Shown in pieces: positions 25,926 to 35,738 of a stretch of 64,000 bases of DNA. The position numbers and the translations under genes were made by a program. How positions within the stretch are numbered: position 1 is the first letter of the stretch; each line of letters starts with the position of its first letter. The stretch is from Bacteroidota bacterium (GTDB taxonomy: Bacteria > Bacteroidota > Bacteroidia > Chitinophagales > Chitinophagaceae): assembly GCA_947457075.1 (NCBI GenBank), contig CANGUG010000005.1, positions 87,778 to 151,777 on the forward strand, in the 5' to 3' direction. Below the pieces are notes generated by a model, which made no database searches, was not told the origin of the DNA, and worked only from the letters and a program-made list of their open reading frames with translations.

Positions 25926-27179
25926 TTATTTTAAACCGAAAGCTTTTTTCACTTTCGCAACATAATCTAATTTCTCCCAGGTAAACAATTCCACTTTCAT
26001 TACTTTCTTCTTGCCGTCTGGAGTTGAGAATGTTTTAGTTACTGTTTCATTTTTACGACCCATATGTCCGTAAGCAGCAGTCTCACTATACATTGGCGTT
26101 CTTAACTTTAATCTTTGCTCAATAAAGTAAGGACGCATGTCAAAAATAGATTCTACTAATTTACCAATTTGACCATCGGTTAATTTTACTTTAGCCGTAC
26201 CGTAGGTATTCACGTTAATGGAAGTTGGCTTAGCCACCCCAATCGCATAAGAAACCTGTACTAAAACTTCAGAAGCTACACCCGCAGCCACTAAGTTTTT
26301 AGCAATATGGCGTGTTGCATAAGCTGCAGAACGGTCAACTTTACTTGGATCTTTACCAGAGAAAGCACCACCACCGTGTGCGCCTTTTCCTCCATAAGTA
26401 TCCACAATAATTTTACGGCCTGTTAAACCAGTGTCTCCATGAGGCCCCCCAATGACAAACTTACCTGTTGGGTTAATATGATACTTAATGTCGTTGTTAA
26501 ACAACTTAGCGTATTTCTTATATTTTGCTTTAACTCTTGGAATTAAAATCTCAACAATATCTTTTTTGATTTTCGCTAACATCTTACCCTCTGAATCAAA
26601 ATCATCATGTTGGGTAGATACTACAATTGCATCAATTCTTACAGGCTCATTTTTATCGTTATACTCTAAAGTCACTTGAGACTTTGCATCTGGACGTAAG
26701 TATTTGATGGCCTTATTTTCTCTTCTTAATGCAGCTAATTCAATTAGAATTTTATGCGCTAAGTCCAAAGCCAATGGCATATAATCTTCGGTTTCGTTGC
26801 TTGCATAACCAAACATCATTCCTTGGTCACCCGCGCCTTGTTCTTCCTTCTTTTTTCTATCTACCCCTTGATTGATATCGGCAGATTGCTCATGAATAGC
26901 CGATAAAATACCACAGCTATTTGCTTCAAACATATACTCACTTTTCGTGTAACCAATTTTTTTGATTACATCACGCGCAATATTTTGAACGTCTAAATAG
27001 GCTTTAGATTTTACTTCACCTGCCAATACTACTTGACCCGTGGTTACTAAAGTTTCACATGCCACTTTTGATTGAGGATCAAAAGCTAAAAAGTTATCAA
27101 TTAAGGCGTCAGAAATTTGATCGGCTACTTTGTCTGGATGTCCTTCAGAAACACTCTCAGAAGTAAATAAATAAGGCAT
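25926..27179 (-). CDS. metK: S-adenosylmethionine synthase
   Basis: A 417-residue cytoplasmic enzyme forming S-adenosylmethionine from methionine and ATP. Family marks are the opening [20 protein letters not shown], the [12 protein letters not shown] hexapeptide region and [19 protein letters not shown] near the active site. It is slightly longer than the 384-residue E. coli enzyme, with an insert after residue 100 (DRKKKEEQ). A promoter box TATATTTG at 27209-27216 precedes it. Confidence 0.97.
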   Translation of the reverse strand: MPYLFTSESVSEGHPDKVADQISDALIDNFLAFDPQSKVACETLVTTGQVVLAGEVKSKAYLDVQNIARDVIKKIGYTKSEYMFEANSCGILSAIHEQSADINQGVDRKKKEEQGAGDQGMMFGYASNETEDYMPLALDLAHKILIELAALRRENKAIKYLRPDAKSQVTLEYNDKNEPVRIDAIVVSTQHDDFDSEGKMLAKIKKDIVEILIPRVKAKYKKYAKLFNNDIKYHINPTGKFVIGGPHGDTGLTGRKIIVDTYGGKGAHGGGAFSGKDPSKVDRSAAYATRHIAKNLVAAGVASEVLVQVSYAIGVAKPTSINVNTYGTAKVKLTDGQIGKLVESIFDMRPYFIEQRLKLRTPMYSETAAYGHMGRKNETVTKTFSTPDGKKKVMKVELFTWEKLDYVAKVKKAFGLK

Positions 27180-27208
27180 ATTCTTTTATTTAGATGTTGT
27201 TATAAATG

Positions 27209-27240
27209 CAAATATATTAATTATACTTAAAGTCTATAAA
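27209..27240 (-). promoter_or_regulatory. metK promoter
   Basis: -7 box TATATTTG (27209-27216) with TTTA in place of TTTG at a 20-base spacing (27237-27240). It lies 30 bases before the metK ATG. No obvious S-box or SAM riboswitch is seen in the leader. Confidence 0.5.
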
Positions 27241-28700
27241 TTAGAATAATAAACGCGTAATCTCATTCTGAATTTAGAATGACTCCCTCCTCCTAAACGA
27301 ACCCTTCCTATGGCTGGTTGGTTAACAAAAGAAGCAGTTAAATAGTCCTTGCCGGCTGTGAAGTTATTGGGATAAGGTGGTACAAATTTCACCGTGTCGT
27401 TAACAGGTGCAAAAATTCTTAAATCAAAAATTGAGTCCTTTCTGGAAATCACTCCTTGCATATACCTACTAATATCAAAATTATAGGTTGCGACGTTATT
27501 AAATCCTTGAATTGATTTGTTAATTCTATATCCCCCAAATCGAATAAACTGTGAAGTATTTGCCGTGCTTTGGAAATCGTTTGGCACCGTTCTAATTAAA
27601 TTCTTTGCACTGTCATAAGCTCCTAAAAATAAATAGTTAGGTGCAGGGAACATGACATCTAAAGCTGAATTGGCATCTGGCACTTGCTCTGCAATTAATT
27701 CTGCACGATGTATAATTTTATTGGCAAAGTTTTTTAAAGCAGGGACCTTAATTTTAACCATGGTACCTGGGCTGGTTTGAACATAAACCAATGAATCATT
27801 TGCTCTACCAAAATGTCTTGCCACTTCAGAACCAGTCCTGTTTCTTTTTATAAAATTTGCGGAAGCACTATAATTAAGGCCGAATCTAAAATAGTCAACT
27901 ACGGTATCTCTCTTCCCCGCTACTGTTGTGGTCGCATTAGTGGAATAGTAAAGTCCTAATTTCGTATTGGTATCTAATAAATTAATACGAATCAACACAT
28001 TGCTTCCGGCGTTTGCTGTTAAAACAAAGCCAGGAAATGCTTTATGGAAAGTAGTGTCGTTCTTATATACATTGGAATCAAAAACCTTCAAAAATAAATT
28101 TGCGAAACTGCTGTTTAACTTAATTCTAATTTGATTCCTAGCTGCTTCAAATCTATTAATTACAGAATCACGCACTCGACCGAAGTCAACCACATAAGGA
28201 TTGGCCAAAATTGCGTCAGTTTGAAAATTATACAACTCAGGATAATTACTTGCTACTAATGAGTCATTGAATAAAGGAGTTGCTGCACTTACCCTTCTTA
28301 GATTCAAAGTTAAAGGAGCACTGGTATCTCCATATGCGCCTCTGTAAGCAAGAATCAACACTGCAGAGTCCACCACAACGCTATCTAAATTACCCCTTGT
28401 ACTATAAGGAAAAAAGGAAGGCTTTAATTGGAAATACATACTTGCAGTAGTCGATCCAAATACGGGATCATTCGAAATGTTCCCAACTACCTGATCGTCT
28501 TGGCTAAATATCCTTAAAGTATCAGGACGATCCACTGTTTCAGTGATCACCTCTAAAACAGTATCCTTGGTATTGAAAGCATCAATTGAGGGCAATAAAC
28601 CCAGCCCCATTTCGGTACTACCAATACGTGTACAAGCTGATAAAAGAAAAACAATAAATATTAAAACGGAAAACTTTTTCACTATATGTTGTAATGCCAT
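27234..28700 (-). CDS. DUF4270 family lipoprotein
   Basis: A 488-residue exported protein with a lipobox LLSAC, so it should be a lipoprotein. The rest is beta-rich, matching DUF4270 proteins, which occur only in Bacteroidota and whose function is unknown; they are often found beside glycogen-synthase-like genes, as here. It begins 15 bases after the GT5-like gene, so the two form an operon. The protein ends in the motif FRMRLRVYYSNL. Confidence 0.88.
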   Translation of the reverse strand: MALQHIVKKFSVLIFIVFLLSACTRIGSTEMGLGLLPSIDAFNTKDTVLEVITETVDRPDTLRIFSQDDQVVGNISNDPVFGSTTASMYFQLKPSFFPYSTRGNLDSVVVDSAVLILAYRGAYGDTSAPLTLNLRRVSAATPLFNDSLVASNYPELYNFQTDAILANPYVVDFGRVRDSVINRFEAARNQIRIKLNSSFANLFLKVFDSNVYKNDTTFHKAFPGFVLTANAGSNVLIRINLLDTNTKLGLYYSTNATTTVAGKRDTVVDYFRFGLNYSASANFIKRNRTGSEVARHFGRANDSLVYVQTSPGTMVKIKVPALKNFANKIIHRAELIAEQVPDANSALDVMFPAPNYLFLGAYDSAKNLIRTVPNDFQSTANTSQFIRFGGYRINKSIQGFNNVATYNFDISRYMQGVISRKDSIFDLRIFAPVNDTVKFVPPYPNNFTAGKDYLTASFVNQPAIGRVRLGGGSHSKFRMRLRVYYSNL

Positions 28701-28715
28701 GGATTGATTTTGTCT

Positions 28716-29534
28716 TTACTTGCCTGCAAGTTCGTTGTATAAATCTAAATACTCTGTTAAATCGGAATCCCACCCATTAAAAGGAACTACTTTTTTGCCT
28801 TTTACTGCGGAGAATTCTGATACTAGTTTTTTATCTATGATATCCGAGCCAAAAGTAATTGCATCGGCATAGCTGGCTCCTCCTCTAAACAATGCAGCAT
28901 TGTTTAGCTCTTTGAACGCTTCCAATTCTTTGTCCTTAATATTAGTATTAATAATGGCTTTTTCTAAAAAGTCTTTACTGAACTTTTCCTCAAAAGTGTT
29001 TGCGCCAATGGTAAATACGACTTTTGAATTAGAGAAAACAGGTTCTTTTTTAAAGGCCGTTTTAATGTAGGCAGGAATTAATCCTGTCATCCAACCACTA
29101 CAATGAATAATATCTGGAGGCCAGCCAAATTTCTTAACTGTTTCCAAAGCACCCCTGCAAAAGAACACTGTTCTTAATGCATTATCGTCAAACCAGGTTT
29201 CATTGTCGTCATGGAAAATTTGCTTGCGCTTAAAGAAGTCTTCATTTTCTAAAAAATAAACCTGTAAACGGGCATTCGGTAAAGAAGCTACTTTAATTTG
29301 CAAAGGATAGTCATCTCCCTCTACTTGAACATTGATGCCAGAAAGTCTAACCACTTCATGTAAACGGTGTCTTCTTTCATTGATAACACCAAATCTTGGC
29401 ATAATACATCGTACTTCAAGTCCACTGTCATTACTTTTAATGGCCAGTTTATTAATTATCTCGGCAAACTCTGTCAACTCTAAATAAGGTGACATTTCGG
29501 TCGCGATATATAATATTCGTTTTTTTTCAGACAT
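28716..29534 (-). CDS. Glycogen/starch synthase-like protein, GT5 N-domain only
   Basis: A 272-residue protein with the opening RILYIATEMSPYLELTEFAEIINKL of the GT5 catalytic domain and the DIIHCSGWMTGLIPAY block. Complete glycogen synthases are about 480 residues with two Rossmann lobes; only the first lobe is present. The ADP-glucose-binding KxGGLxDV motif is replaced by YLELTEFAE, so catalysis as a glucosyltransferase is unlikely. The frame runs upstream to 29816, but ATG 29534 begins the family homology. It forms an operon with DUF4270 and is divergent from the flippase-like gene. Confidence 0.82.
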   Translation of the reverse strand: MSEKKRILYIATEMSPYLELTEFAEIINKLAIKSNDSGLEVRCIMPRFGVINERRHRLHEVVRLSGINVQVEGDDYPLQIKVASLPNARLQVYFLENEDFFKRKQIFHDDNETWFDDNALRTVFFCRGALETVKKFGWPPDIIHCSGWMTGLIPAYIKTAFKKEPVFSNSKVVFTIGANTFEEKFSKDFLEKAIINTNIKDKELEAFKELNNAALFRGGASYADAITFGSDIIDKKLVSEFSAVKGKKVVPFNGWDSDLTEYLDLYNELAGK

Positions 29535-29694
29535 TCCTTTTGGGTTTAACTCAAAACCATCTATGAGTTGGCGAAGGTACGAAATTGTAAGCACTTTAAG
29601 AAACCCTAAAAAAGGCCAATAAATAGCTTCCTTATTCCAAGATTTATAGCAGTTTTGATTGTAAATTGCAATACATTCGAAAAAACTAACAATA

Positions 29695-30675
29695 ATGGGG
29701 AAATTTCTGAAAATAGGCTTCTTTTTCCTAATTGGCATTTTGCTGATTTGGTGGAGTTTACAACAAATACCCCCCCAGGAATGGGACAAATTCACCACGG
29801 CATTAAAAACAACCAATTACTTGATGCTAGTGCCCGTTTTTATCATTCTTACCTTCTCCCACTTCCTGAGGGCCCTTAGATGGAGGCTCATTATGGAACC
29901 CCTAGGATATCAACCTTCCATTGTCAATACCTTCCTGGCGGTCCTTATTGGCTACCTGGCCAATTTAGCCGTTCCTCGTTTGGGGGAAGTGTTAAAATGC
30001 ACCCTACTCTCCAAATATGAAAAAGTACCCGCCGAAAAAATTGTCGGAACCATTGTAGCCGAAAGGGCGTTTGATGTTTTAAGTTTAGGGGTGGTATTTG
30101 TCCTAGCACTCACCTTTCAATTTGATGTTATTCAAACTGGCTGGAACGAGCTTAACGCACAAAACACACAACAAGCCAACTCCCCTAACAATCATTTTAT
30201 ATTATATGCCTTCATTGGTTTTATTAGCATAAGCCTCCTTTTATTATGGATTTTTAAAGCCAAATTGCAAAAAATAATTATTCGGATTAAGCAAATTATA
30301 GCAGGGATTTGGGAAGGAGTTATTAGTGCGACCAAACTAAAAAAACAGCAACTTTTCTTTTTGTATAGTTTTGGCATTTGGTTTATGTATTTACTTGCTA
30401 CCTACATTGGCTTATTTGGCACTGAAGGAACAGGTAGCTCTTTTGCTACAGCAATTAGTTGCTTGGCTTTTGCAAGTGTTGGCATGATTATTACGCCAGG
30501 AGGAATTGGTGCTTATGCACTACTAATGGCAATGGTATTAAAATTAAATGGGGTTAGCTATACTTTAGGTTTAGCCAATGGTACCGTTCAATGGTTTGCA
30601 CAGTTCATTATATTATTAATACTTGGAGGTACAAGTTTATTGTTACTTCCTATCATCAATAAAAAAGCAAATTGA
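29695..30675 (+). CDS. Flippase-like membrane protein (LPG synthase TM domain, UPF0104)
   Basis: A 326-residue protein with about eight membrane helices, matching the lysylphosphatidylglycerol-synthase transmembrane/AglD family: an early FLAVLIGYLANLAVPRLGEVLKC block and ERAFDVLSLGVVF, then a late GGIGAYALLMA motif. The cytoplasmic LPG-synthase domain is absent, so it is more likely a lipid flippase or lipid-handling protein. It is followed by rfaE2 with a one-base gap after its stop, which suggests an envelope-related operon. Confidence 0.85.
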   Translation: MGKFLKIGFFFLIGILLIWWSLQQIPPQEWDKFTTALKTTNYLMLVPVFIILTFSHFLRALRWRLIMEPLGYQPSIVNTFLAVLIGYLANLAVPRLGEVLKCTLLSKYEKVPAEKIVGTIVAERAFDVLSLGVVFVLALTFQFDVIQTGWNELNAQNTQQANSPNNHFILYAFIGFISISLLLLWIFKAKLQKIIIRIKQIIAGIWEGVISATKLKKQQLFFLYSFGIWFMYLLATYIGLFGTEGTGSSFATAISCLAFASVGMIITPGGIGAYALLMAMVLKLNGVSYTLGLANGTVQWFAQFIILLILGGTSLLLLPIINKKAN

Positions 30676-30676
30676 T

Positions 30677-31165
30677 ATGCGTTTTGTAGAAGGGATGGAA
30701 AAGAAAATCATGACAGTATCTAAATTAAAAGCCATGATGAGCGCTTGGAGAATTACTGGAAAAACAATTTCCTTTACCAATGGCTGTTTTGACATTTTGC
30801 ATCTGGGTCATTTATTTTCAATTGGCCAAGCAGCCAAAGAAGCAGATTATTTAATTGTAGGATTAAATAGCGACGATAGCATTAAACGTTTAAAAGGACC
30901 TGATCGTCCCATAAATAATACGGCAAGCCGTGCTTTAATTATTGCCAATTTAGCAATGGTGGATGCGGTTGTTATTTTTGAAGAAGATACCCCATTTGAA
31001 TTAATCACTGAATTACTGCCTGATGTTATTGTCAAAGGAGGAGATTATACTATTGACACTATTGTGGGCGCAAAGGAAGTGATAGCCAATGGGGGCAAAG
31101 TGATTATCAACCCTATTGTGGAAGGCTTTTCAACAACAAATATTATTGAAAAAATAAAAAAATAA
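30677..31165 (+). CDS. rfaE2: Heptose 1-phosphate adenylyltransferase-type nucleotidyltransferase
   Basis: A 162-residue cytidylyltransferase-like protein equal to the C-terminal domain of HldE. The phosphate-binding HLGH motif lies in NGCFDILHLGHLFS, KRLKGPDRPIN provides the second motif, and the end FSTTNIIEKI is typical. It would convert D-glycero-beta-D-manno-heptose 1-phosphate to ADP-heptose for LPS. The partner kinase gene is not in the window. ATG 30677 is chosen, one base after the flippase-like gene's stop; ATG 30695 or 30710 are possible. Confidence 0.9.
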   Translation: MRFVEGMEKKIMTVSKLKAMMSAWRITGKTISFTNGCFDILHLGHLFSIGQAAKEADYLIVGLNSDDSIKRLKGPDRPINNTASRALIIANLAMVDAVVIFEEDTPFELITELLPDVIVKGGDYTIDTIVGAKEVIANGGKVIINPIVEGFSTTNIIEKIKK

Positions 31166-31167
31166 AT

Positions 31168-32691
31168 ATGGAATTCTTAAACTCACTAAAACTATTGTCC
31201 GAAAATGAAGGAACTTCTACTGGAATTGCAATGGTAAAAAGTAAAGGTGCAATGATTCATAGTTTTTCACCTGTGGATGGCAAAAAAATTGGTGCAGTCA
31301 CCACCACTGATAAAGAAGCATATGAAACGGTGATTTCAACCGCTCAAAATGCTTTTGTTGAATGGAGAAAGTGGCCAGCGCCCAAAAGAGGTGAAGTAGT
31401 TAGACAATTGGGCGAAGCATTACGCATTGAAAAACAAGCTTTAGGGCAATTGGTAAGTTATGAAATGGGTAAAAGCTTACAGGAAGGTTTAGGCGAAGTG
31501 CAAGAAATGATTGACATATGCGATTTTGCAGTAGGCCTTTCAAGACAATTATATGGTTTAACCATGCATAGTGAAAGACCTTCACATAGAATGTATGAAC
31601 AATGGCATCCAATGGGTATTGTAGGTATTATTTCTGCTTTTAATTTTCCTGTGGCAGTTTGGAGTTGGAATGCTGCTTTAGCTTGGGTATGTGGAAATGT
31701 AACTGTATGGAAGCCTAGTGAAAAAACACCATTATGTGGCAACGCAGTACAAAATATTGTAGCCAAAGTTTTTGCAGACAACAATGTACCTGAAGGGGTA
31801 AATAATTTAATTCAAGGAGGGCGTGAAGTAGGTGAATGGATGAGTCATGATGCACGCATCCCATTGGTTTCTGCAACCGGCTCTACTAGAATGGGTAAAG
31901 AATTAAATAAAGCTGTAGCGGGAAGACTTGGTAAAACCATTTTAGAATTGGGGGGTAACAATGCCATTATAATTACAGAAAACGCCGATTTGGATATGTC
32001 CTTAATTGGCGCAGTATTTGGCGCAGTTGGCACAGCAGGTCAAAGATGTACCAGTACCAGAAGATTAATAATACATGAAAAGGTATATGATAGTTTTGTG
32101 TCCAAATTATCGAAAGCTTATCAACAAATAAAAATTGGAGACCCTCTTGACAGTAAAAATCATATGGGGCCATTAATTGACAAAGACGCAGTGAATTTAT
32201 ATTTACAAAGTATTGAAGCATGTAAAAAAGAAGGGGGACAATTTTTAGTGGAAGGAGGTGTCATTGAAGGCCCAGGATTTGAAAGTGGCTGTTATGTGAA
32301 ACCTTGTATCGCAGCTGCGCAACCAAATTATTCAATAGTACAACATGAAACTTTTGCACCTATCTTATATGTGATGAAATATAAAACTATTGAGGAAGCT
32401 ATCGAAATTCAAAATAATGTTCCGCAAGGTTTATCATCGGCCATTATGACTTTGAATATGAGGGAATCAGAATTGTTTTTATCTGCACAAGGAAGTGATT
32501 GTGGAATTGCCAATGTTAATATTGGCACCAGTGGTGCAGAAATTGGAGGCGCTTTTGGGGGTGAAAAAGAAACTGGTGGTGGAAGAGAAAGTGGTAGTGA
32601 TGCATGGAAAGCCTATATGCGTCGACAAACTAATACCATTAATTGGAGTACGAATTTACCATTAGCCCAAGGCATTCAATTTGATTTATAA
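31168..32691 (+). CDS. Aldehyde dehydrogenase, ALDH7 (alpha-aminoadipic semialdehyde) type
   Basis: A 507-residue NAD-dependent aldehyde dehydrogenase. The cofactor-binding region IISAFNFPVAVWSWN, the Glu in ELGGNNAII and the catalytic Cys in GTAGQRCTSTRR are present, and the C-terminal GGGRESGSDAWKAYMRR signature is characteristic of the ALDH7/PaoC-like branch, which oxidises alpha-aminoadipate semialdehyde in lysine breakdown. It starts 2 bases after rfaE2, probably by read-through of one transcript. Confidence 0.92.
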   Translation: MEFLNSLKLLSENEGTSTGIAMVKSKGAMIHSFSPVDGKKIGAVTTTDKEAYETVISTAQNAFVEWRKWPAPKRGEVVRQLGEALRIEKQALGQLVSYEMGKSLQEGLGEVQEMIDICDFAVGLSRQLYGLTMHSERPSHRMYEQWHPMGIVGIISAFNFPVAVWSWNAALAWVCGNVTVWKPSEKTPLCGNAVQNIVAKVFADNNVPEGVNNLIQGGREVGEWMSHDARIPLVSATGSTRMGKELNKAVAGRLGKTILELGGNNAIIITENADLDMSLIGAVFGAVGTAGQRCTSTRRLIIHEKVYDSFVSKLSKAYQQIKIGDPLDSKNHMGPLIDKDAVNLYLQSIEACKKEGGQFLVEGGVIEGPGFESGCYVKPCIAAAQPNYSIVQHETFAPILYVMKYKTIEEAIEIQNNVPQGLSSAIMTLNMRESELFLSAQGSDCGIANVNIGTSGAEIGGAFGGEKETGGGRESGSDAWKAYMRRQTNTINWSTNLPLAQGIQFDL

Positions 32692-32695
32692 TCAT

Positions 32696-34348
32696 ATGAA
32701 AAGGACATTATTACTATTCGCTGTTTTTTGTATTTATATAGTAAGTTTTGGACAAAGCAATGTATCGAGTCAAAACTGGCATTGGAAGGACTATGCCAAA
32801 GATAAAATTCATGGCATCAGCCTTTATCAGGCATACCAGCATCTTGCTACAATTAATAAAAAACCTTCCCCAATTATCGTTGCAGTCATGGATGGAGGAG
32901 TGGACACCAATCATATTGAAATAAACAGTAAACTCTGGATAAACAAAAAGGAAATACCCTACAACGGTGTCGATGATGATCATAATGGCTATACCGACGA
33001 CCTACATGGTTGGAATTTTTTAGGCGGCAAAGACGGAAGAAATATTGATAAAGCCGATGCAGAAAAAACCAGGGTTTATCATCAATTCAAAACACTGTAT
33101 GAGGGCAAATCAATTGATGCTAGTAAATTAAACGCAACTCAAAGAAATCAATATGAAATGTGGAAGCAGGCAGCAGCTGAAGTTGAGTTCTCAGAAGAAG
33201 AGGCAGCCAATTTAAGGTACATTAGTATGGCTGCCAAGGCAATTCAAAAATTAGGGAATACTATCATCTCAGAAATGAAAGACGCTAGTTTCTCTGTAAT
33301 CGCCCTTGAATCTTATCAACCCCTTGGCCGCAATACACTTGAAGCGAAAATGGCCTACTTGCGTACGATTAAAATATTAGGTGTTGAAAAAGAAGCCCCT
33401 TATGTAGAAATCATTAATGATTTAAAGGAATACATTGAAGGAAAAGAAAAATCGGCAAAGGCCAAAATGGAAGCACCTAGCCCAATTAGGGCAGAGATTG
33501 TGAAAGACAATTATGAAAATTTTGCTGATAAATTTTATGGCAACAATGATATCACAGGACCAAATGCAAAACACGGGACGCATGTAGCAGGATTAGTAGC
33601 CAGCATTCCTGATTCCAACTGGAATGTGAATGCGCTTTACCCAGGCATTCAAATTATGGGTGTACGTGTCGTTCCTGATGGAGATGAATATGACAAGGAT
33701 GTTGCTTTAGGGATTAGATACGCAGTGGACAATGGTGCAAAAATCATTAATATGAGTTTTGGGAAATCATTTTCACCTGAACAAATTTGGGTGGATCAAG
33801 CTATCAGGTATGCCGCTGCGAAGGACGTATTAATTATTCACGCTGCGGGAAATGAATATTATGACTTAAATGTAAAAGCAGTTTATCCATCTCCTTATTC
33901 AAGTGCTTTAAATGATACCGCAACAAATGTTTTGACGGTTGCAGCAAGTAGCGATGAATCTATCAACAATACGCTTTTAACTGACTTTAGTAATTTTGGC
34001 TATAAAATAGTTGATGTACTTTCACCTGGGAATAAAATTTATTCAACCCTGCCTGGGAAAACAAATCATGGCTATTTGCAAGGTACGAGTATGGCGGCTC
34101 CTATCGTTAGCCATATTGCAGCAATGATCAGATCCTATTATCCATCGCTAACTGCTGTGGAGGTGAAAAAAATAATCATGCAATCTGTATGGAAGCCAAT
34201 GAATGAAAATACTTCCTATGAAGTACCAGAAAAAGAAGAAACAAAAACACTTTCAGCAATAGCTGCTGCAGGTGGAATTGTCAATGCCGAAAAAGCAATT
34301 CAAATGGCGGGTAAGTATAAGCCTACTAAACTTACAAAAACGAAATAA
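32696..34348 (+). CDS. Secreted subtilisin-type (S8) serine protease with a large insertion
   Basis: A 550-residue protein with a signal peptide (cut near SFGQS). The catalytic triad is Asp66 (AVMDGGV), His293 (HGTHVAG) and Ser465 (GTSMAAP). About 225 residues separate Asp and His, against about 30 in subtilisin; the insert is helical, rich in Lys and Glu, and typical of a Bacteroidota subfamily. No type IX secretion C-terminal domain is visible, so it is probably periplasmic. The start ATG lies 5 bases inside the neighbourhood of the previous stop (gap of 4 bases), consistent with operon membership. Confidence 0.93.
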   Translation: MKRTLLLFAVFCIYIVSFGQSNVSSQNWHWKDYAKDKIHGISLYQAYQHLATINKKPSPIIVAVMDGGVDTNHIEINSKLWINKKEIPYNGVDDDHNGYTDDLHGWNFLGGKDGRNIDKADAEKTRVYHQFKTLYEGKSIDASKLNATQRNQYEMWKQAAAEVEFSEEEAANLRYISMAAKAIQKLGNTIISEMKDASFSVIALESYQPLGRNTLEAKMAYLRTIKILGVEKEAPYVEIINDLKEYIEGKEKSAKAKMEAPSPIRAEIVKDNYENFADKFYGNNDITGPNAKHGTHVAGLVASIPDSNWNVNALYPGIQIMGVRVVPDGDEYDKDVALGIRYAVDNGAKIINMSFGKSFSPEQIWVDQAIRYAAAKDVLIIHAAGNEYYDLNVKAVYPSPYSSALNDTATNVLTVAASSDESINNTLLTDFSNFGYKIVDVLSPGNKIYSTLPGKTNHGYLQGTSMAAPIVSHIAAMIRSYYPSLTAVEVKKIIMQSVWKPMNENTSYEVPEKEETKTLSAIAAAGGIVNAEKAIQMAGKYKPTKLTKTK

Positions 34349-34392
34349 AATAAATAGACAAGTCCTCATTAATCACTTTTTAAAATTAAACA

Positions 34393-34905
34393 ATGCCTCG
34401 ACCTAGTGCGACTGAATACAATAGCTTTTTTCAAACCTATTTAAATTATACCAGCGGAAAAGATTATAACATATTGGTTCAGCAATACCATGAGCGCATT
34501 ACCGAATCATGGGCTGCAATCCCTGCCGAAAAAGTAAATTATGCTTATGCCGAAGGGAAATGGACCATAAAACAAATGTTACAACATGTAATTGATACAG
34601 AAAGAATATTTGCCTACCGTGCTTTGGCTATTGCTAGAAAAGAGCCTGCTTCCTTACTAGGATTTGATGAAAATGAATACGCAAAAAATGGAACAGCCGC
34701 CCATAGAAATTGGAAAGACATGTTAATTGAATGGAGGGTTGTTAGGCAATCAACAAATTTACTATTTGCTTCTTTTACTGAAGAACAATTAAAATTAACA
34801 GGCACTGCTAATGGGAATCCAATTTCAGTCAATGCCATTGGATTTATCTTATTTGGACATGCTTTGCATCATTTACATATTCTAAAAGAACGATACGAGC
34901 TATAA
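34393..34905 (+). CDS. DinB family protein
   Basis: A 170-residue four-helix-bundle protein of the DinB/YfiT superfamily. Metal-ligand histidines are likely in MLQHVIDTER (near residue 60) and GHALHHLHILKERY at the end. Such proteins are metal-dependent and thiol- or DNA-damage-related, but functions differ and none can be assigned here. It is the last gene of the plus-strand run that starts with the flippase-like gene, ahead of a strong terminator. Confidence 0.88.
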   Translation: MPRPSATEYNSFFQTYLNYTSGKDYNILVQQYHERITESWAAIPAEKVNYAYAEGKWTIKQMLQHVIDTERIFAYRALAIARKEPASLLGFDENEYAKNGTAAHRNWKDMLIEWRVVRQSTNLLFASFTEEQLKLTGTANGNPISVNAIGFILFGHALHHLHILKERYEL

Positions 34906-34940
34906 CTAGTTGAGGTAATCAACATTTAGAATACGACATA

Positions 34941-34968
34941 AAAAGGGCCCCCATTTGGGGGCCCTTTT
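34941..34968. terminator. Bidirectional terminator between dinB-like gene and yceI
   Basis: A perfect 12-bp stem AAAAGGGCCCCC/GGGGGCCCTTTT with an ATTT loop between convergent genes. Confidence 0.92.
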
Positions 34969-34996
34969 ATATAATACAACTATCGTGGTTGATTTA

Positions 34997-35566
34997 TTAT
35001 TTTCCGTACAAGTGAATGGCCAATTGAACATCTGAATCAATTGCACCTATACCATATTTTACACCAAATACAGTTCTGTCTAAAGGAAAGAATGCTTCAG
35101 CAAAAAATCCCTTCGCTGGATCAACACTTCTGATATAAGTGGTAAATGTGATAGGGGCTTTAATACCACGTAATGTCAAATCACCAGAAACAGTAGCTCG
35201 GTCAGCTCTTGTATAATTTACGCTTTGAATCGTAAAAGTGGATTGTCCAAAAACCATGGCATCTAAAAAATCAGCTGAAATTAAGTGCTTTGCTAAGTTA
35301 TCACCTGCACCATCAGTCACTTTTAAGCCTGCAACATCAATTACAAAGCTACCTCCTACTAATTTACCTCCTTCCACTTTAATTGAACCTGATTTCACAG
35401 GGAAATAACCTGTATGAAAATCACTAGTTTTAGAACCAGTAAAATCAATTTTACTTTTAGCAGCATCCACCGTAAAAGTGGTTACATCTTTTTTACCTGG
35501 TTTTGTGGTAAATGAAAATAAAGCTACTGATGCAAGCACCATCATTGATAACATGATTTTTTTCAT
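34997..35566 (-). CDS. YceI family lipid-binding protein
   Basis: A 189-residue secreted protein with signal peptide (MKKIMLSMMVLASVALFSF). The YceI lipocalin-like fold is recognised from VDAAKSKIDFTGSKTS at the start, the central SFVIDVAGLKV and the late KAPITFTTYIR and the FGVKYGIGAID block. YceI proteins bind polyisoprenoids or similar lipids in the periplasm; the ligand is unknown here. It is a single gene, divergent from sucC. Confidence 0.93.
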   Translation of the reverse strand: MKKIMLSMMVLASVALFSFTTKPGKKDVTTFTVDAAKSKIDFTGSKTSDFHTGYFPVKSGSIKVEGGKLVGGSFVIDVAGLKVTDGAGDNLAKHLISADFLDAMVFGQSTFTIQSVNYTRADRATVSGDLTLRGIKAPITFTTYIRSVDPAKGFFAEAFFPLDRTVFGVKYGIGAIDSDVQLAIHLYGK

Positions 35567-35714
35567 ATTTTATTGTTTTGTTTTTTGAATAATTTTATTA
35601 AATATCCTATAAAAAAGATAGACCTCAAAGTTATTAATCAATGTTTAAACAACAAAATATAATTTTTCCATTTATTTTGCTAGTTTTTAACCTGATTTTG
35701 TGTTGTTTATCTTG

Positions 35715-35722
35715 TATCTTCG
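35715..35722 (+). promoter_or_regulatory. Putative -7 box of sucC
   Basis: TATCTTCG, one mismatch from TAnnTTTG, 16 bases before the ATG at 35739. A TTTG at 35697-35700 is too close (14 bases) to be a regular -33 element. Confidence 0.35.
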
Positions 35723-35738
35723 CCAAAATTTCAATAGC

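Noticed and set aside
29535..29816. 94-residue upstream extension of the GT5-like protein
   Set aside because: It overlaps the divergent flippase-like gene and its promoter space, and contains no recognisable domain.
30192..30377. Minus-strand ORF inside the flippase-like gene
   Set aside because: Short antisense shadow without its own signals.
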